DNA of 64,000 nucleotides. Source: Streptococcus parauberis NCFD 2020 (GTDB taxonomy: Bacteria; Bacillota; Bacilli; Lactobacillales; Streptococcaceae). The translations under genes and the position numbers were made by a program. The stretch lies in the NCBI RefSeq assembly GCF_000187935.1, contig NZ_AEUT02000001.1, positions 868,001 through 932,000 on the forward strand, written 5' to 3'. Below are positions 28,612 through 37,402 of this stretch, one piece after another. Under the pieces are notes generated by a model that was not told where the DNA came from, did not search any database, and saw only the letters and a program-made list of their open reading frames with translations. The first letter of the stretch is position 1. The number at the start of each line of letters is the position of its first letter.

Positions 28612-28800
28612 ATTTTTAAAAACAAAACAAGCCCATTGGACAGAGGGCGAAAACCGCGGTACCACCTCTATTCAATGAGCTTGTCATTATCTTTAGTTAT
28701 TATTCAATTTGATAGTTAAGTAGCAAATTTATCAGATTGTCCATGACTTGCATCACCCGTCACTTTTCTGGTTCAAATCTTAATAGATTATTCTTAACTT
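28612..28800 (-). ncRNA. T-box leader of alaS (uncharged tRNA-Ala sensor)
   Basis: On the minus strand a long structured leader ends in the canonical T-box AGAGGUGGUACCGCGG (UGGU pairs with the tRNA ACCA end). It is followed by a terminator in which CAAGCTCATTG and CCAATGGGCTTG pair before TTTTGTTTTT. A GCU alanine codon in a TTTGCTACTT context in the upstream part is a candidate specifier. In this class uncharged tRNA stabilises the antiterminator and allows readthrough into alaS. Confidence 0.92.
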
Positions 28801-28804
28801 ACTA

Positions 28805-28833
28805 ATTATACTGTCTTTTTCAGCAAAGGTCAA
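28805..28833 (-). promoter_or_regulatory. alaS promoter
   Basis: Minus strand TTGACC, exactly 17 bases, TATAAT, placed directly before the T-box leader. Confidence 0.85.
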
Positions 28834-28844
28834 ACAAAAGCTGA

Positions 28845-29789
28845 TTATTTATCAACTGATGTTTTCAATGCACTATTAGCAGATTGTTTATCAGTAGCAA
28901 ATTGAGATAAGATATTTGAGAATGCTTTATCTTTAATTTTGACATTTGCTCTATCTAACTCTTTTGCGATAACTTTGTTTTGGAAAGCAGTATCATTGTT
29001 TTTTTCATCCAAAATAATTTCTTTTAGACGAGTTTTATATTCTTTCCAATCAGCTTTCTTATCTTCTTTCTTAGCCATGTTAACAATGTAATATTTCTTC
29101 TGATAAGTAGAAGGGTCCATTACTGAAATTAACTCTGATTTTTCACCAGCTTTTAATTTGCTAGCTTCTTTAATAACATCACTTGGCAAGCTTTTGTCAG
29201 ACGAATCAAAGGTATAATCTACTTTTTTCTTTTCATTAACAGTATTCTTTTTAGCAATATCTTCGAAATTAGCACCTTCTGCTTTTGTTTCTTCTAATAC
29301 TTTTTTAGCTTTTTCTTCATCATCTAAAGTAATGACTTGAGTAGTCATCTTAGGTGTGTAGTTATCATAGGCTTTTTTGTAATTAGCATCTGTTAATTCT
29401 TTTTCAGCTTCTTGCTTAACTGCATATGTGACTAGCATGGTTGTACGAATTTGTTTTTTATATGTTTCAGTTGTCATACCAGCTTGTGAAAGTGCTTCAG
29501 AGAATGATGCCCCATATTGTTCAGCAGTTTTATTGTATGACTTTTCTACTTCTTTATCAGATACTTTTTTACCATATTGGCCTTCAAAAACACGCGATAA
29601 AATTAAACTGAGCATTGATTGTTGTGCAGCTTGTGTTGTCTTTGCTTCATTATAAAAGTCAGTTACAGTGATTGTATCACCCTTCATTGAAACCAGTTTA
29701 GTATTGTCATTTGTTGAATTACATGCTGCTAATGTCATTACTGATGCAAGTGTAATAAAACCAGTAATTAACTTATTAGATTTTTTCAT
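28845..29789 (-). CDS. prsA: PrsA-type foldase lipoprotein (parvulin-like peptidyl-prolyl isomerase)
   Basis: Helps exported proteins fold outside the membrane. The start used is [10 protein letters not shown] at 29789, supported by AAAGGAGC upstream; an ATG 11 codons earlier has no such site. A signal peptide leads to the lipobox LAAC near residue 23. The middle domain (residues about 145-240) corresponds to the parvulin region but is poorly conserved, as in other streptococcal homologues, so isomerase activity is doubtful. The helical flanks ([18 protein letters not shown]) are PrsA-like. The methyltransferase gene lies immediately upstream. Confidence 0.9.
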   Translation of the reverse strand: MKKSNKLITGFITLASVMTLAACNSTNDNTKLVSMKGDTITVTDFYNEAKTTQAAQQSMLSLILSRVFEGQYGKKVSDKEVEKSYNKTAEQYGASFSEALSQAGMTTETYKKQIRTTMLVTYAVKQEAEKELTDANYKKAYDNYTPKMTTQVITLDDEEKAKKVLEETKAEGANFEDIAKKNTVNEKKKVDYTFDSSDKSLPSDVIKEASKLKAGEKSELISVMDPSTYQKKYYIVNMAKKEDKKADWKEYKTRLKEIILDEKNNDTAFQNKVIAKELDRANVKIKDKAFSNILSQFATDKQSANSALKTSVDK

Positions 29790-29852
29790 TAAATTATTAG
29801 CTCCTTTTTTATCTTTAACCAAATCATTATAACATATTTTCTTAAAACTTTC

Positions 29853-30560
29853 TTAATCTGGTAAGTCAATTACCTCTTGGTTTTTGCGGACCATTAATAA
29901 ACCATCCGATAGAGGCAGAAGAGTGGCGGTCAGTCCTGGATTGTCCAACGTAGCTTCAAACAGTCTTTGCAGTCCACGGTAGATTGTCCGCTGCCCACGA
30001 CGAACTTCCTCAATCGGCTTTACAATATCCCCACCTTGAAAAATATCATCAAAAACGATCATCCCACCGACTTTTAAATGCTTGAGAATTTCAGGTAGAA
30101 AGACAATGTACTTGGATTTGGCAGAGTCCATAAAGACAAAATCAAACTCTTCATCCAAGTTTGTAATTAAGTCAGCAGCATCACCTTCAAGTAATTGGAT
30201 TTGATTACGTCTATCAAATTTTGCAAAGTTTTCTTTAGCAAAAGTAATCATTTCTTCGTTACGATCGATTGTTACTATTTTTGATTGCGGTGCATTTTCA
30301 GCCATCAAAAGTGCTGAAAAGCCAATCGCTGTACCAATTTCCAGAATTTTCTCAGGCTGTAAGCTTTGCATTAATAATCGGAAGTAAGCCACTACTTCGT
30401 GCTGAATAATGGGAATATTTTCTTGCCGAGCGAATGCTTCGAGCTCAGCTAAAAATCCTGTATTTTGTTTTTGTTGTTTTCTCATAAAATGCACAATGTC
30501 ATCCTTTATAACAGGACGACGCATATTATGATTTGCATTCTTACTATATGAATTTACCAT
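29853..30560 (-). CDS. SAM-dependent O-methyltransferase (class I, COMT-like)
   Basis: 235 residues. EILEIGTAIGFSALLMA is the SAM-binding motif I, VTIDRNEEMI motif II, FDFVFMDSAKSKY the metal and substrate loop, and VFDDIFQGG a second metal ligand segment. This is the family of caffeoyl-CoA O-methyltransferase-like enzymes (YrrM type); in Bacillus YrrM acts on tRNA hydroxyuridine. A TTGACA, 18 bases, TGA-TATGCT promoter ends 6 bases before the first ATG, so a leaderless message starting MVNSYS is predicted. An inner ATG (MRRPVIK) is the alternative start. Confidence 0.88.
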   Translation of the reverse strand: MVNSYSKNANHNMRRPVIKDDIVHFMRKQQKQNTGFLAELEAFARQENIPIIQHEVVAYFRLLMQSLQPEKILEIGTAIGFSALLMAENAPQSKIVTIDRNEEMITFAKENFAKFDRRNQIQLLEGDAADLITNLDEEFDFVFMDSAKSKYIVFLPEILKHLKVGGMIVFDDIFQGGDIVKPIEEVRRGQRTIYRGLQRLFEATLDNPGLTATLLPLSDGLLMVRKNQEVIDLPD

Positions 30561-30566
30561 AAAAAT

Positions 30567-30596
30567 AGCATATCACAGACAATCAACCAGTGTCAA
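30567..30596 (-). promoter_or_regulatory. Methyltransferase promoter, predicted leaderless
   Basis: Consensus TTGACA, 18-base spacer, TATGCT with TGA extension. Six bases lie between the -10 and the ATG at 30560. Confidence 0.7.
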
Positions 30597-30709
30597 GAAG
30601 AGCGCTGTCTAGGGATTTCTTCTTTGAATCGAAATTTAGAAAATATAGAATCTGATTAAGAAGACATACTCCTTCATACCTCTTAATCAAATTCTTTCCT
30701 GTTATCTAA

Positions 30710-30907
30710 TTATTCACTTTTTAAAGTTAAATCCAATCGACTTCTGAATGATTTGCAGGTTTGTTCAATCTCTTTAGACCTAGCAATTGCTGAAATGACT
30801 GCTATACCATTTGCTCCTGCTTTAATTATTGGTTCAATATCATTTTGACCTATACCACCAATAGCAACTATTTGGCGAGATTTAATAAAATTATCAACCA
30901 GTTGCAT
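30710..30907 (-). pseudogene. thiE: thiE remnant (C-terminal third of thiamine-phosphate synthase)
   Basis: 65 codons reading [29 protein letters not shown] in outline, the C-terminal phosphate-binding part of the ThiE TIM barrel. The first two thirds of the protein, including the pyrimidine diphosphate site, are missing, and only about 20 bases separate this piece from the tenA remnant. A deletion therefore removed the 5' part of thiE and any thiM/thiD that stood between. It cannot be functional. Confidence 0.8.
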
Positions 30908-30925
30908 TTTACTACTGTTTGATAA

Positions 30926-31502
30926 TTATTCTGCATAAGTATCAATCATCCTAAAATAATGTTTGATGACATCAGTTGAAGAATCATCTGCATAAAAATG
31001 TATCCATTCATAAAAAAATGCCCTTCTGAAATCTCATTCTCCGATATAATTTTTTTGGCTACTTGATTATAAATCCAGGGACAAGGTCCCGGTCCCATAA
31101 CTGATAATGCTCTAGCAATCCCAAATTCGTGCTCATTATATTACATCTGTTTGATATAATGATCAAACGACGGGCACCATTGACTACCACTGATAATGGA
31201 TTGATAGCTTTGCCCTGTATATTTTGCAAGCGATTGGTGTGGCTCTTCTGCTGCCCCCATTTCATAATCCAAAATAGCTGAGATCTGATTAATGAAAAAT
31301 CGTTTATCATCTTTACTATTTGCTTTAGTTAAGCACAATGCATATTTATCTAAAAATTTATCAAGTAAGCATGATCCTCTTATAAATAATGACAAATTGC
31401 TTTCGGGTCAATATTTGTCTCAACAATTCCTTGAATAAATAGATTGTGATAAATAATATCAATATATTTATTAGCCTTTTCAAGCATAACTTCTTTTAAC
31501 AT
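30926..31502 (-). pseudogene. tenA: tenA remnant (thiaminase II / aminopyrimidine aminohydrolase), frameshifted
   Basis: Starts with a good site (AAGGAGAACC then ATG) as MLKEVMLEKANKYIDIIYHN, but hits TAA after HYL near 31380. It continues in another frame (LDKFLDKYALCLTKANSKDD, AILDYEMGAAEEPH), meets a TAA at 31141-31143, and shifts again near 31010 into YEWIHFYADDSS, the TenA active-site region with the paired Tyr/Trp pattern. Two frameshifts and one in-frame stop. Nearly the whole gene is still recognisable, so decay is recent. Confidence 0.85.
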
Positions 31503-31522
31503 GGTTCTCCTTCATCTTACCT

Positions 31523-31760
31523 CTATCTGAATTGGTAAAAAAGCACCAGCAAACTGACAAAACAAACACTAGCTAAAAACATGATATCTTTCCTTGATCT
31601 GGTTTTTTTAATACAGCAAGTAGATGGCCAAACTGCTTTTTCCACACCGTGAATAACCACTTATCAGAACAGATTCCATATCATTCACGATTAAGTCGAT
31701 ATCCGCAAAAATAGGATTACTTCCTGGAAATGAATAAGTTAGATTTTCAATTGTTAACAT
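31523..31760 (-). pseudogene. ykoD-ykoC remnant: ECF transporter ATPase start joined to a permease end
   Basis: Begins MLTIENLTYSFPGSNPIF and reaches the Walker A region GYSRCGKSS (the usual GCGKS has Arg before Cys), then frameshifts and carries KKPDQGKIS. Directly after this comes an unrelated hydrophobic segment (MFLASVCFVSLLVLFYQF) ending in TAG, which looks like the last helix of a T-component permease (YkoC). The rest of the ATPase (signature motif, Walker B) and most of the permease are deleted. The ATG overlaps the end of the ykoE remnant. Confidence 0.7.
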
Positions 31761-32326
31761 TCATTTACCCGTCTATCCATTTGATACGAGTTGAGCACTC
31801 CGCCTTTTTCTAATTGTTGGCCTATCATTTTTGAGAGATAAAAGAAGGCAACTGATGATAAGGTTCTTATAATAAGTATCGTAAAATTGTACTTAAAAGA
31901 GAATGCAGATAATCCGTTAGTATAAAATGACCAAGCGTAACTTAATAGTGATGTAAAAATGGCAGATAGTAAAAATGGTAGCCAATCAGACCATTTATAT
32001 TTTAAGAGGGGAAAGCCTAGTTCTGATCCCAATCCCTGTAAAAAACAATAATTAAACCACTTGGAGCAAAGACAGATCCAATTAGTACTTCAATTAAAGC
32101 TGCTAATAACTCTGTAATTAAGGCAGTTCCCGGTTTTTTTAAGATGTAAATTGCAATTGGTCCTGACATAAACCAGATACCATAAATTACTTCTTAGCCA
32201 GCCTACTGGTCCCAAAAATGGAACTAGGATATTCGAAAATAAGCCCGTTGAAAATTATACTACTCCTAGAATTACTGCAATCAGTGCAATTAGTAAAACA
32301 TCTTTTAATACAACTTTATTCGTCAT
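31754..32326 (-). pseudogene. ykoE: ykoE remnant (thiamine/HMP-precursor ECF transporter S component)
   Basis: Reads in pieces as a YkoE protein: MTNKVVLKDVLLIALIAVILGVV then an in-frame TAA near codon 24, LFSNILVPFLGPVGW, a frameshift, YGIWFMSGPIAIYILKKPG followed by LITELLAALIEVLIGS, another frameshift near 32040, then GSELGFPLLKYKWSDWLPFL to the end (VNEC). One stop and two frameshifts inactivate it. GAGGAAG before the ATG remains. It is the first gene behind the TPP riboswitch. Confidence 0.85.
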
Positions 32327-32481
32327 TTTCTTCCTCGTATCGATTTCTTTTGTATATCACAACACTTTTATTTATAATAAAAGTAATTTGCTTTCTTTCA
32401 CTACCAGACATTATCTAAGGCGTAATCACTCCTCTCATTATTTTTAACATAAGCATATAATTTATAATAAAAATTAGGAAA

Positions 32482-32516
32482 ACAAAAAAACTCCATTTAC
32501 ATATAAATGGAGTTTA
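32482..32516 (-). terminator. Riboswitch-associated terminator
   Basis: Minus strand AAACTCCATTTA, short loop, TAAATGGAGTTT and seven T. It sits between the TPP aptamer and the ykoE remnant and is the likely expression platform. Confidence 0.85.
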
Positions 32517-32589
32517 ACTATTGATTACATTGAAAAAGAATTTGATAAATAAACTTCTTCTTCAGTCCACGACAAAAATAAGTTTCGTG

Positions 32590-32668
32590 AAACACATTTC
32601 CCTTCGCCAGTCCTAACTGTATCAGGTTCAATGGGTATAATCTCAGCATAACAGCACCCCAAATGTTC
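32590..32668 (-). ncRNA. TPP (THI-element) riboswitch
   Basis: Minus strand carries the whole conserved core: GGGGUGCU, CUGAGA, AUACCC, UUGAACCUGAU, ACUGGCGAAGGGAAAUG, closed by a P1 stem of ACATTT with AAATGT. Binding of thiamine pyrophosphate would favour the terminator at 32482-32516. All core blocks look intact although every gene behind it is broken. Confidence 0.95.
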
Positions 32669-32687
32669 TATTAAATTTTACAAAAAG

Positions 32688-32716
32688 ATAATATCATATA
32701 TTGTGAAAAATGACAA
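32688..32716 (-). promoter_or_regulatory. Promoter of the TPP riboswitch
   Basis: Minus strand TTGTCA, exactly 17 bases, TATTAT, with the predicted start about 15 bases before the aptamer. Confidence 0.8.
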
Positions 32717-32726
32717 GGCTTTCATT

Positions 32727-33377
32727 TCACAAATGTTTTTCTATAATAGCAGGTAATTCAGATAAATCATTCAAAATGATGTCAACCTCTGAATAATCCT
32801 CTGGTTTTATGGTATACAAGTTATTTTGATAGTAGATTGTTTTCATATTAACAGATTTTGCTAATTTCAAATTTGAAATAGAATCCTCAACTAAAGGAAT
32901 TTTTTCTAAGTCAAAATGATATTCATTTGCAATATATTGAAAATAGGCAGCATGTTTATCCTCAAAAACTGTATCCATAACACTTAAGACATCTGTAAAA
33001 TAATCAAAGATACCAGCTGATCGCAAACCAATTTCTGCGATCTGCTTGTAGTTACTTGTAATGGCGTATAGTTGAAATCCCATTTCAGCTAGCTTTTCGA
33101 TTGTTTTTTTAGCATTCTTCATTAAAGTTACATGAGCATAACCATCGATTAATAATTGATGCTTTATATCAGCAATGTCTTGTGCCTGAAATTCGGAGAT
33201 AAGTAAACCAGAAAGATAAGTATCAGCCTCAGACATTGATAGTGACCATAATTGGTCCTGAATCTAATTAGTGAGACTTAGACTTTTTAATACAAGAAGA
33301 TGATTAACTAGATCATCCCAAATCTGATAAGAATCAAAGATAACACCATCTAAATCAAAGAATACTTGTTTTATCAT
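32727..33377 (-). pseudogene. HAD-family hydrolase gene interrupted by one TAG
   Basis: The frame starts MIKQVFFDLDGVIFDS, the nucleophile motif of HAD phosphatases, and would encode 216 residues with the later motifs FQLYAITSNYKQIAE (motif II) and LVEDSISNLKLAK (motif IV). Codon 38 is TAG (33264-33266); otherwise the frame is open. A downstream ATG (codon 48, MSEADTYLSG) could restart translation but would omit the catalytic aspartates. The best reading is a recent nonsense mutation. The substrate is unknown. Lies just upstream of the TPP promoter, same strand. Confidence 0.85.
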
Positions 33378-33390
33378 TTTTTCCAATCAA

Positions 33391-34632
33391 TTATTTTATT
33401 TCTACTAAGCTTTCTTTTTTATCTGTCGCTAAACTATTCTTCAACCAGACAGAAATTGATAAAGCCAGTAGAAACAAGCCGATGAAGACCACTAAGGTAT
33501 TAGTATAACTCTTAGTCATTTCAAAAATCATAGATAATAACATTGGTCCTACAAGCGCAGCGATTCCCCAAGCAGTTAAGATATAGCCATGAAGGGTTGC
33601 CAATTCTTTCGCTCCGAAAATATCACTCAAATAAGGAGGGATAAGAGAGAAGCCTGCACCATAACATGTCATTAAAATTGCCATTGATAGGACAAATAGA
33701 AATGGTATATGGAAGATAATTAAGAAGAATGACATGAGGACATTAACAATGAATAGAATGACAAATGTTAAGGGACGGCCAATAAAATCTGAAAGGCTAG
33801 CCCATAATAAACGACCAAAACCATTGAAAACCCCCATTAAGCCAACAACTACAGCTGCAGCTTCGACAGACATTCCAGCAACATCTTGTGCCATTGGAGC
33901 TACTACAGAAATAAGACCTAGTCCACAGGCAATATTAATAAATAAAATTAACCATAAAATATAGAATTCTTTTGTTTTTAATGCTTGGCTAGCAGACATT
34001 CCATTTGTCAAATCAGTTGCTGATTTATCCTTACTTTTGTCAACTAATTGTTGAAACTCTTCAGGATTTGGTTTTTTGATAAATTGCGATGAAATTAGCA
34101 TAATTACAAAATATACTAAACCTAATATATAAAAAGTATTAACTAGTCCTCGATGATTAATTAAGTATTGGGCAATTGGACTTGTAAGTAATGAAGCAAA
34201 TCCAAATCCCATAATTGCTAATCCTGTAGCCAAGCCTCTTTTATCAGGAAACCATTTTATAATGGTCGATACAGGAGTAATATAACCAGCTCCTAAACCA
34301 AGTCCACCAACAACACCATAGCCCAGGTAAAGTAACCATAATTGGTGGTTAGCGACAGCTAGTCCTGTAAGCATCGTGCCACCTGCATATAGAATTGCTG
34401 AAATAGTACCTGTAAGACGCGGACCAAACTTTTCAACTAGTTTTCCCATAAAGGCAGCAGACATTCCTAAACAGAAGATTGCTAAAGAAAAAGCAAATGC
34501 GACTGAAGATTGTTGCCAACCAGTTTCCATCATAATTGGATTACGATAAACACTCCATGCATAAGTCGATCCGAGCATTAAATGAAGAACTACTCCTGCA
34601 GTAGCTACGATATATCTATTTGTCTTTTTCAC
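33391..34632 (-). CDS. MFS transporter of the oxalate:formate antiporter (OFA) family
   Basis: About 413 residues with twelve membrane helices. HLMLGSTYAWSVYRNP in helix 1 and the GGLGLGAGYITPVSTIIKWFPDKRGLATGLAIMGFG block in outline are OFA-family signatures. Members exchange carboxylates or other anions; the substrate is not clear here. The start chosen is GTG at 34632, because AGAAAGAGG lies 6 bases before it and the preceding 17 codons from a TTG lack a site. The next HAD pseudogene is only 13 bases downstream, so they formed one transcription unit. Confidence 0.85.
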   Translation of the reverse strand: MKKTNRYIVATAGVVLHLMLGSTYAWSVYRNPIMMETGWQQSSVAFAFSLAIFCLGMSAAFMGKLVEKFGPRLTGTISAILYAGGTMLTGLAVANHQLWLLYLGYGVVGGLGLGAGYITPVSTIIKWFPDKRGLATGLAIMGFGFASLLTSPIAQYLINHRGLVNTFYILGLVYFVIMLISSQFIKKPNPEEFQQLVDKSKDKSATDLTNGMSASQALKTKEFYILWLILFINIACGLGLISVVAPMAQDVAGMSVEAAAVVVGLMGVFNGFGRLLWASLSDFIGRPLTFVILFIVNVLMSFFLIIFHIPFLFVLSMAILMTCYGAGFSLIPPYLSDIFGAKELATLHGYILTAWGIAALVGPMLLSMIFEMTKSYTNTLVVFIGLFLLALSISVWLKNSLATDKKESLVEIK

Positions 34633-34765
34633 CAAAAACCTCTTTCTATAAATCCGAACATAAAAGTGAAGCAAATTATGCAATGTTAGGTTTTTAGTTT
34701 ATAAAACTTATTACATTTTGTCAATTTATTTGTTTTAAATTAAAACACGTACATTATCAAACCGA

Positions 34766-35404
34766 TCAAAACATTTCATACGCTTCTTTAAAGCTGGATA
34801 TCAGTTTGTCACAAGCTGATAAGTCTTGTTTGGGATAACCAGGGTTAGCAAAGCCAACACAGGTCATTCCCGCTGCCTTGGCTGCTAAGCTTCCATTCTT
34901 AGTATCCTCAAATACAATACAAGCTTCAACTGGTGCACCTAATAATTGTGCAGCTTTCACAAAAACATCTGGTGAAGGTTTTGAGTGTTCTACTTCTTCT
35001 CCACTGACTAACACATCAAAAACATGGTCAAGTTTAAGCGCCTTTAAGTTGCGCTCAATATCTTGTCTGGGTGAGGAAGAAGCAACTGCTAAAGGGTAGC
35101 CTTTTTCATGTAAATACTTGATAAATTCTGGTGTATGTTGGATTGCTTTAACGCCATCCCTAGAAATCATCTCTTCTCTACGATCATTCATTTCATTAAT
35201 TAAGGTTTCCACTGAATCATCTAGCTGACATTCAGTTTTCATTTTTTGCCACATGAATTCAAATGTGGTTCCCATGAATTGGTATTGATAAGATTCATCT
35301 GTATCAATACCTCTATCTAATAGCATTTGTGTTTTACTGCTTAAAAAAGTGTATTCGGAATCAACAATGACTCCATCCATATCAAAAATAATAAATTCTT
35401 TCAT
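34766..35404 (-). CDS. HAD-superfamily phosphatase/phosphomutase (beta-phosphoglucomutase-like)
   Basis: 212 residues, subfamily IA. Motif I is FDMDGVIVDSE (Asp8 and Asp10), the cap follows, motif II is AVASSSPRQDI, motif III SKPSPDVF and motif IV VFEDTKNGSLAA. The VASSS and PDVFVKAA wording resembles beta-phosphoglucomutases and sugar-phosphate phosphatases. Substrate unknown. GAGGGGGAAAT lies before the ATG. The 133 bases to the OFA transporter hold no terminator that I can see. Confidence 0.85.
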   Translation of the reverse strand: MKEFIIFDMDGVIVDSEYTFLSSKTQMLLDRGIDTDESYQYQFMGTTFEFMWQKMKTECQLDDSVETLINEMNDRREEMISRDGVKAIQHTPEFIKYLHEKGYPLAVASSSPRQDIERNLKALKLDHVFDVLVSGEEVEHSKPSPDVFVKAAQLLGAPVEACIVFEDTKNGSLAAKAAGMTCVGFANPGYPKQDLSACDKLISSFKEAYEMF

Positions 35405-35574
35405 ATTTCCCCCTCAAACTCAGAACGTTTTCTATTTATGAAAAAATCATTCAACTGTATAATAAACTATTATCAATTGAATGACCTTCTTTTCAATATT
35501 GTAATAGCAAAATTAAATGATAAAACTTCACTATTTATCTTATGTTATAGTTAAACTAATCACAAATACAGAAC

Positions 35575-37377
35575 TTATTTGTGCGCGCCTTTAGCAACTA
35601 ATTCTTCTAATTCAGTTAATCGTGCTTCAAAAACAGCGAATGCTTGATCCAAGTAGTCTTCTTGAGTCATATCAACACCTGCTTTGGCAATGACTTCTAA
35701 TGGGTAATCAGAATTTCCTGCTTTCAAATATGACAGATAAGCATCAATATCTTCTTGACTTCCATGGACAATTTTATTTGCTAAATAGCTTGCCGCAGCA
35801 AAACCAGTTGAGTATTGATAAACATAATAATTATAGTAGAAATGTGGAATTCTAGCCCACTCATATTGAATAAAATGATTATCTTCTTTAGCTAGTCCAT
35901 AATATTTTTGATTAAGTTCGGCGTATAAATTATTAATGTATTCACTTGTTAAGACTTCACCATTTTGATCAGCTTGGTGAATCGCATGCTCAAACTCAGC
36001 AAATTGAGTTTGACGGAAAACAGAACCTCTAAAGCCATCCAAATAATTATTTAAAATGGCAAAACGAGTTTTATCATCAGCTACTTCTTTCAAGAGAGCT
36101 TCAGTTAAAATATTTTCATTTGTTGTCGATGCAATTTCTGCCAAGAAGATACTATAATCACCATAAACATATGGTTGATTTTCTCTAGTTAAAGTTGAAT
36201 GTAGGCTGTGGCCAGTTTCATGAATCAGTGTATAAAGGTTATCAAGATTATCTTGCCAGTTAAGTAGCATAAATGCATTTGTATCATATGATCCACCTGA
36301 ATAGGCACCTGAACGTTTACCTTTATTAACATGAACATCAATCCAACGTTCTGTGAATGCACGATTTACTCGGTCTGAATATTCCTTACCAAACACTTCT
36401 AAAACAGTTTGTACTTTCTCAATTGCTTCATCATATGTCATATCAAGATTTGTCTCAGATAATGGTGTATAAACATCATACATTTTAAGTTCATCCAAAC
36501 CAAGAACTTCTTGTCTTAATTTCAAGTAACGATGTAATAATGGTAAATGTTTATTTACTGATGAAAGTAAAGTGTCATAAACTGCTTCAGGAATGAAATT
36601 TGCAGACATTGCTGCTTGGCGAGCAGAGTCATATTTATGAACACGCGCTTGATAGTTTTGTACTTTTACATTTGTTTGAAGTGTTTTGGCGTAAGTATGT
36701 TGAAATTGTTCATAAGTACTATACATTGCTTCATAAGCAGCTTTGCGCACATTACGATCTTTTGATTCCATCAAACTGATAAAGTTACCATGTGTGATTT
36801 CAACTTCCTTACCATTATCATCTTTCACAATTGGGAATATCAAATCGGCATTATCCAAAATACTAAATGTTTCTTCTGCCCCATTAAAGATTTCTTGTGC
36901 ACCAGCTAAAAGTTCTTCCTCACGTTGAGACAAAACATGCTCTTTATATTTTAATAATTTTTCAAAGTAGTGATTGTAAAGTTCCAATTGACTTTCTTCA
37001 GCTTTAAAAGTATCTAATTGTTCAGTTGACATGGTCATAAATTCAGGCTCATAAAATGAGAAAACTTGCCCAAATTTTGCATATAAACTAGATGCTTTTG
37101 CTTGATACTCTTGATATTTGGCTACGGTAGTATCTTGATCGTTTTTCATTGATGCATAAACATAGACTTTTTCAATGCGACGCGCCAATTCAAGCTGACT
37201 ATTCGTAATTTCAAACAACATTTTACTTGAATCTAATAAATGACCAGCATATTTTTGCGCTGCATCAGCATCCTGATTTAAGACCTTTAGTTCAGTTTCA
37301 AATTCTTCATCTGTTTTGAAAATTGTACTTAAATCCCAAGTGTACTTTTCATCTAAATGACTACGATTGTCTGTCAT
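35575..37377 (-). CDS. pepF: Oligoendopeptidase F
   Basis: Cytoplasmic M3-family zinc peptidase that degrades short peptides. 600 residues, the usual size. The zinc motif HETGH is at residues 386-390 within [14 protein letters not shown], with the third ligand Glu about 25-30 residues later (EIASTTNE). AGGAGGAACTT lies before the ATG. It follows coiA at 25 bases, as in other streptococci, and could be read from the competence promoter as well. Confidence 0.96.
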   Translation of the reverse strand: MTDNRSHLDEKYTWDLSTIFKTDEEFETELKVLNQDADAAQKYAGHLLDSSKMLFEITNSQLELARRIEKVYVYASMKNDQDTTVAKYQEYQAKASSLYAKFGQVFSFYEPEFMTMSTEQLDTFKAEESQLELYNHYFEKLLKYKEHVLSQREEELLAGAQEIFNGAEETFSILDNADLIFPIVKDDNGKEVEITHGNFISLMESKDRNVRKAAYEAMYSTYEQFQHTYAKTLQTNVKVQNYQARVHKYDSARQAAMSANFIPEAVYDTLLSSVNKHLPLLHRYLKLRQEVLGLDELKMYDVYTPLSETNLDMTYDEAIEKVQTVLEVFGKEYSDRVNRAFTERWIDVHVNKGKRSGAYSGGSYDTNAFMLLNWQDNLDNLYTLIHETGHSLHSTLTRENQPYVYGDYSIFLAEIASTTNENILTEALLKEVADDKTRFAILNNYLDGFRGSVFRQTQFAEFEHAIHQADQNGEVLTSEYINNLYAELNQKYYGLAKEDNHFIQYEWARIPHFYYNYYVYQYSTGFAAASYLANKIVHGSQEDIDAYLSYLKAGNSDYPLEVIAKAGVDMTQEDYLDQAFAVFEARLTELEELVAKGAHK

Positions 37378-37402
37378 AAGTTCCTCCTAAAATTGTGTTC
37401 TC

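Noticed and set aside
30653..30692. Inverted repeat GATTAAGA...TCTTAATC after the thiE remnant
   Set aside because: Large loop and no T run on the minus strand; a terminator cannot be supported.
35421..35434. Possible catabolite-response element (AGAAAACGTTCTGA) before the HAD gene at 35404
   Set aside because: Two mismatches at the invariant TG and CA positions of the cre consensus; too weak to call.
35446..35484. Inverted repeat CATTCAA...TTGAATG upstream of the HAD gene and downstream of nothing obvious
   Set aside because: Short arms, large AT-rich loop and no T run; could be chance in AT-rich DNA.
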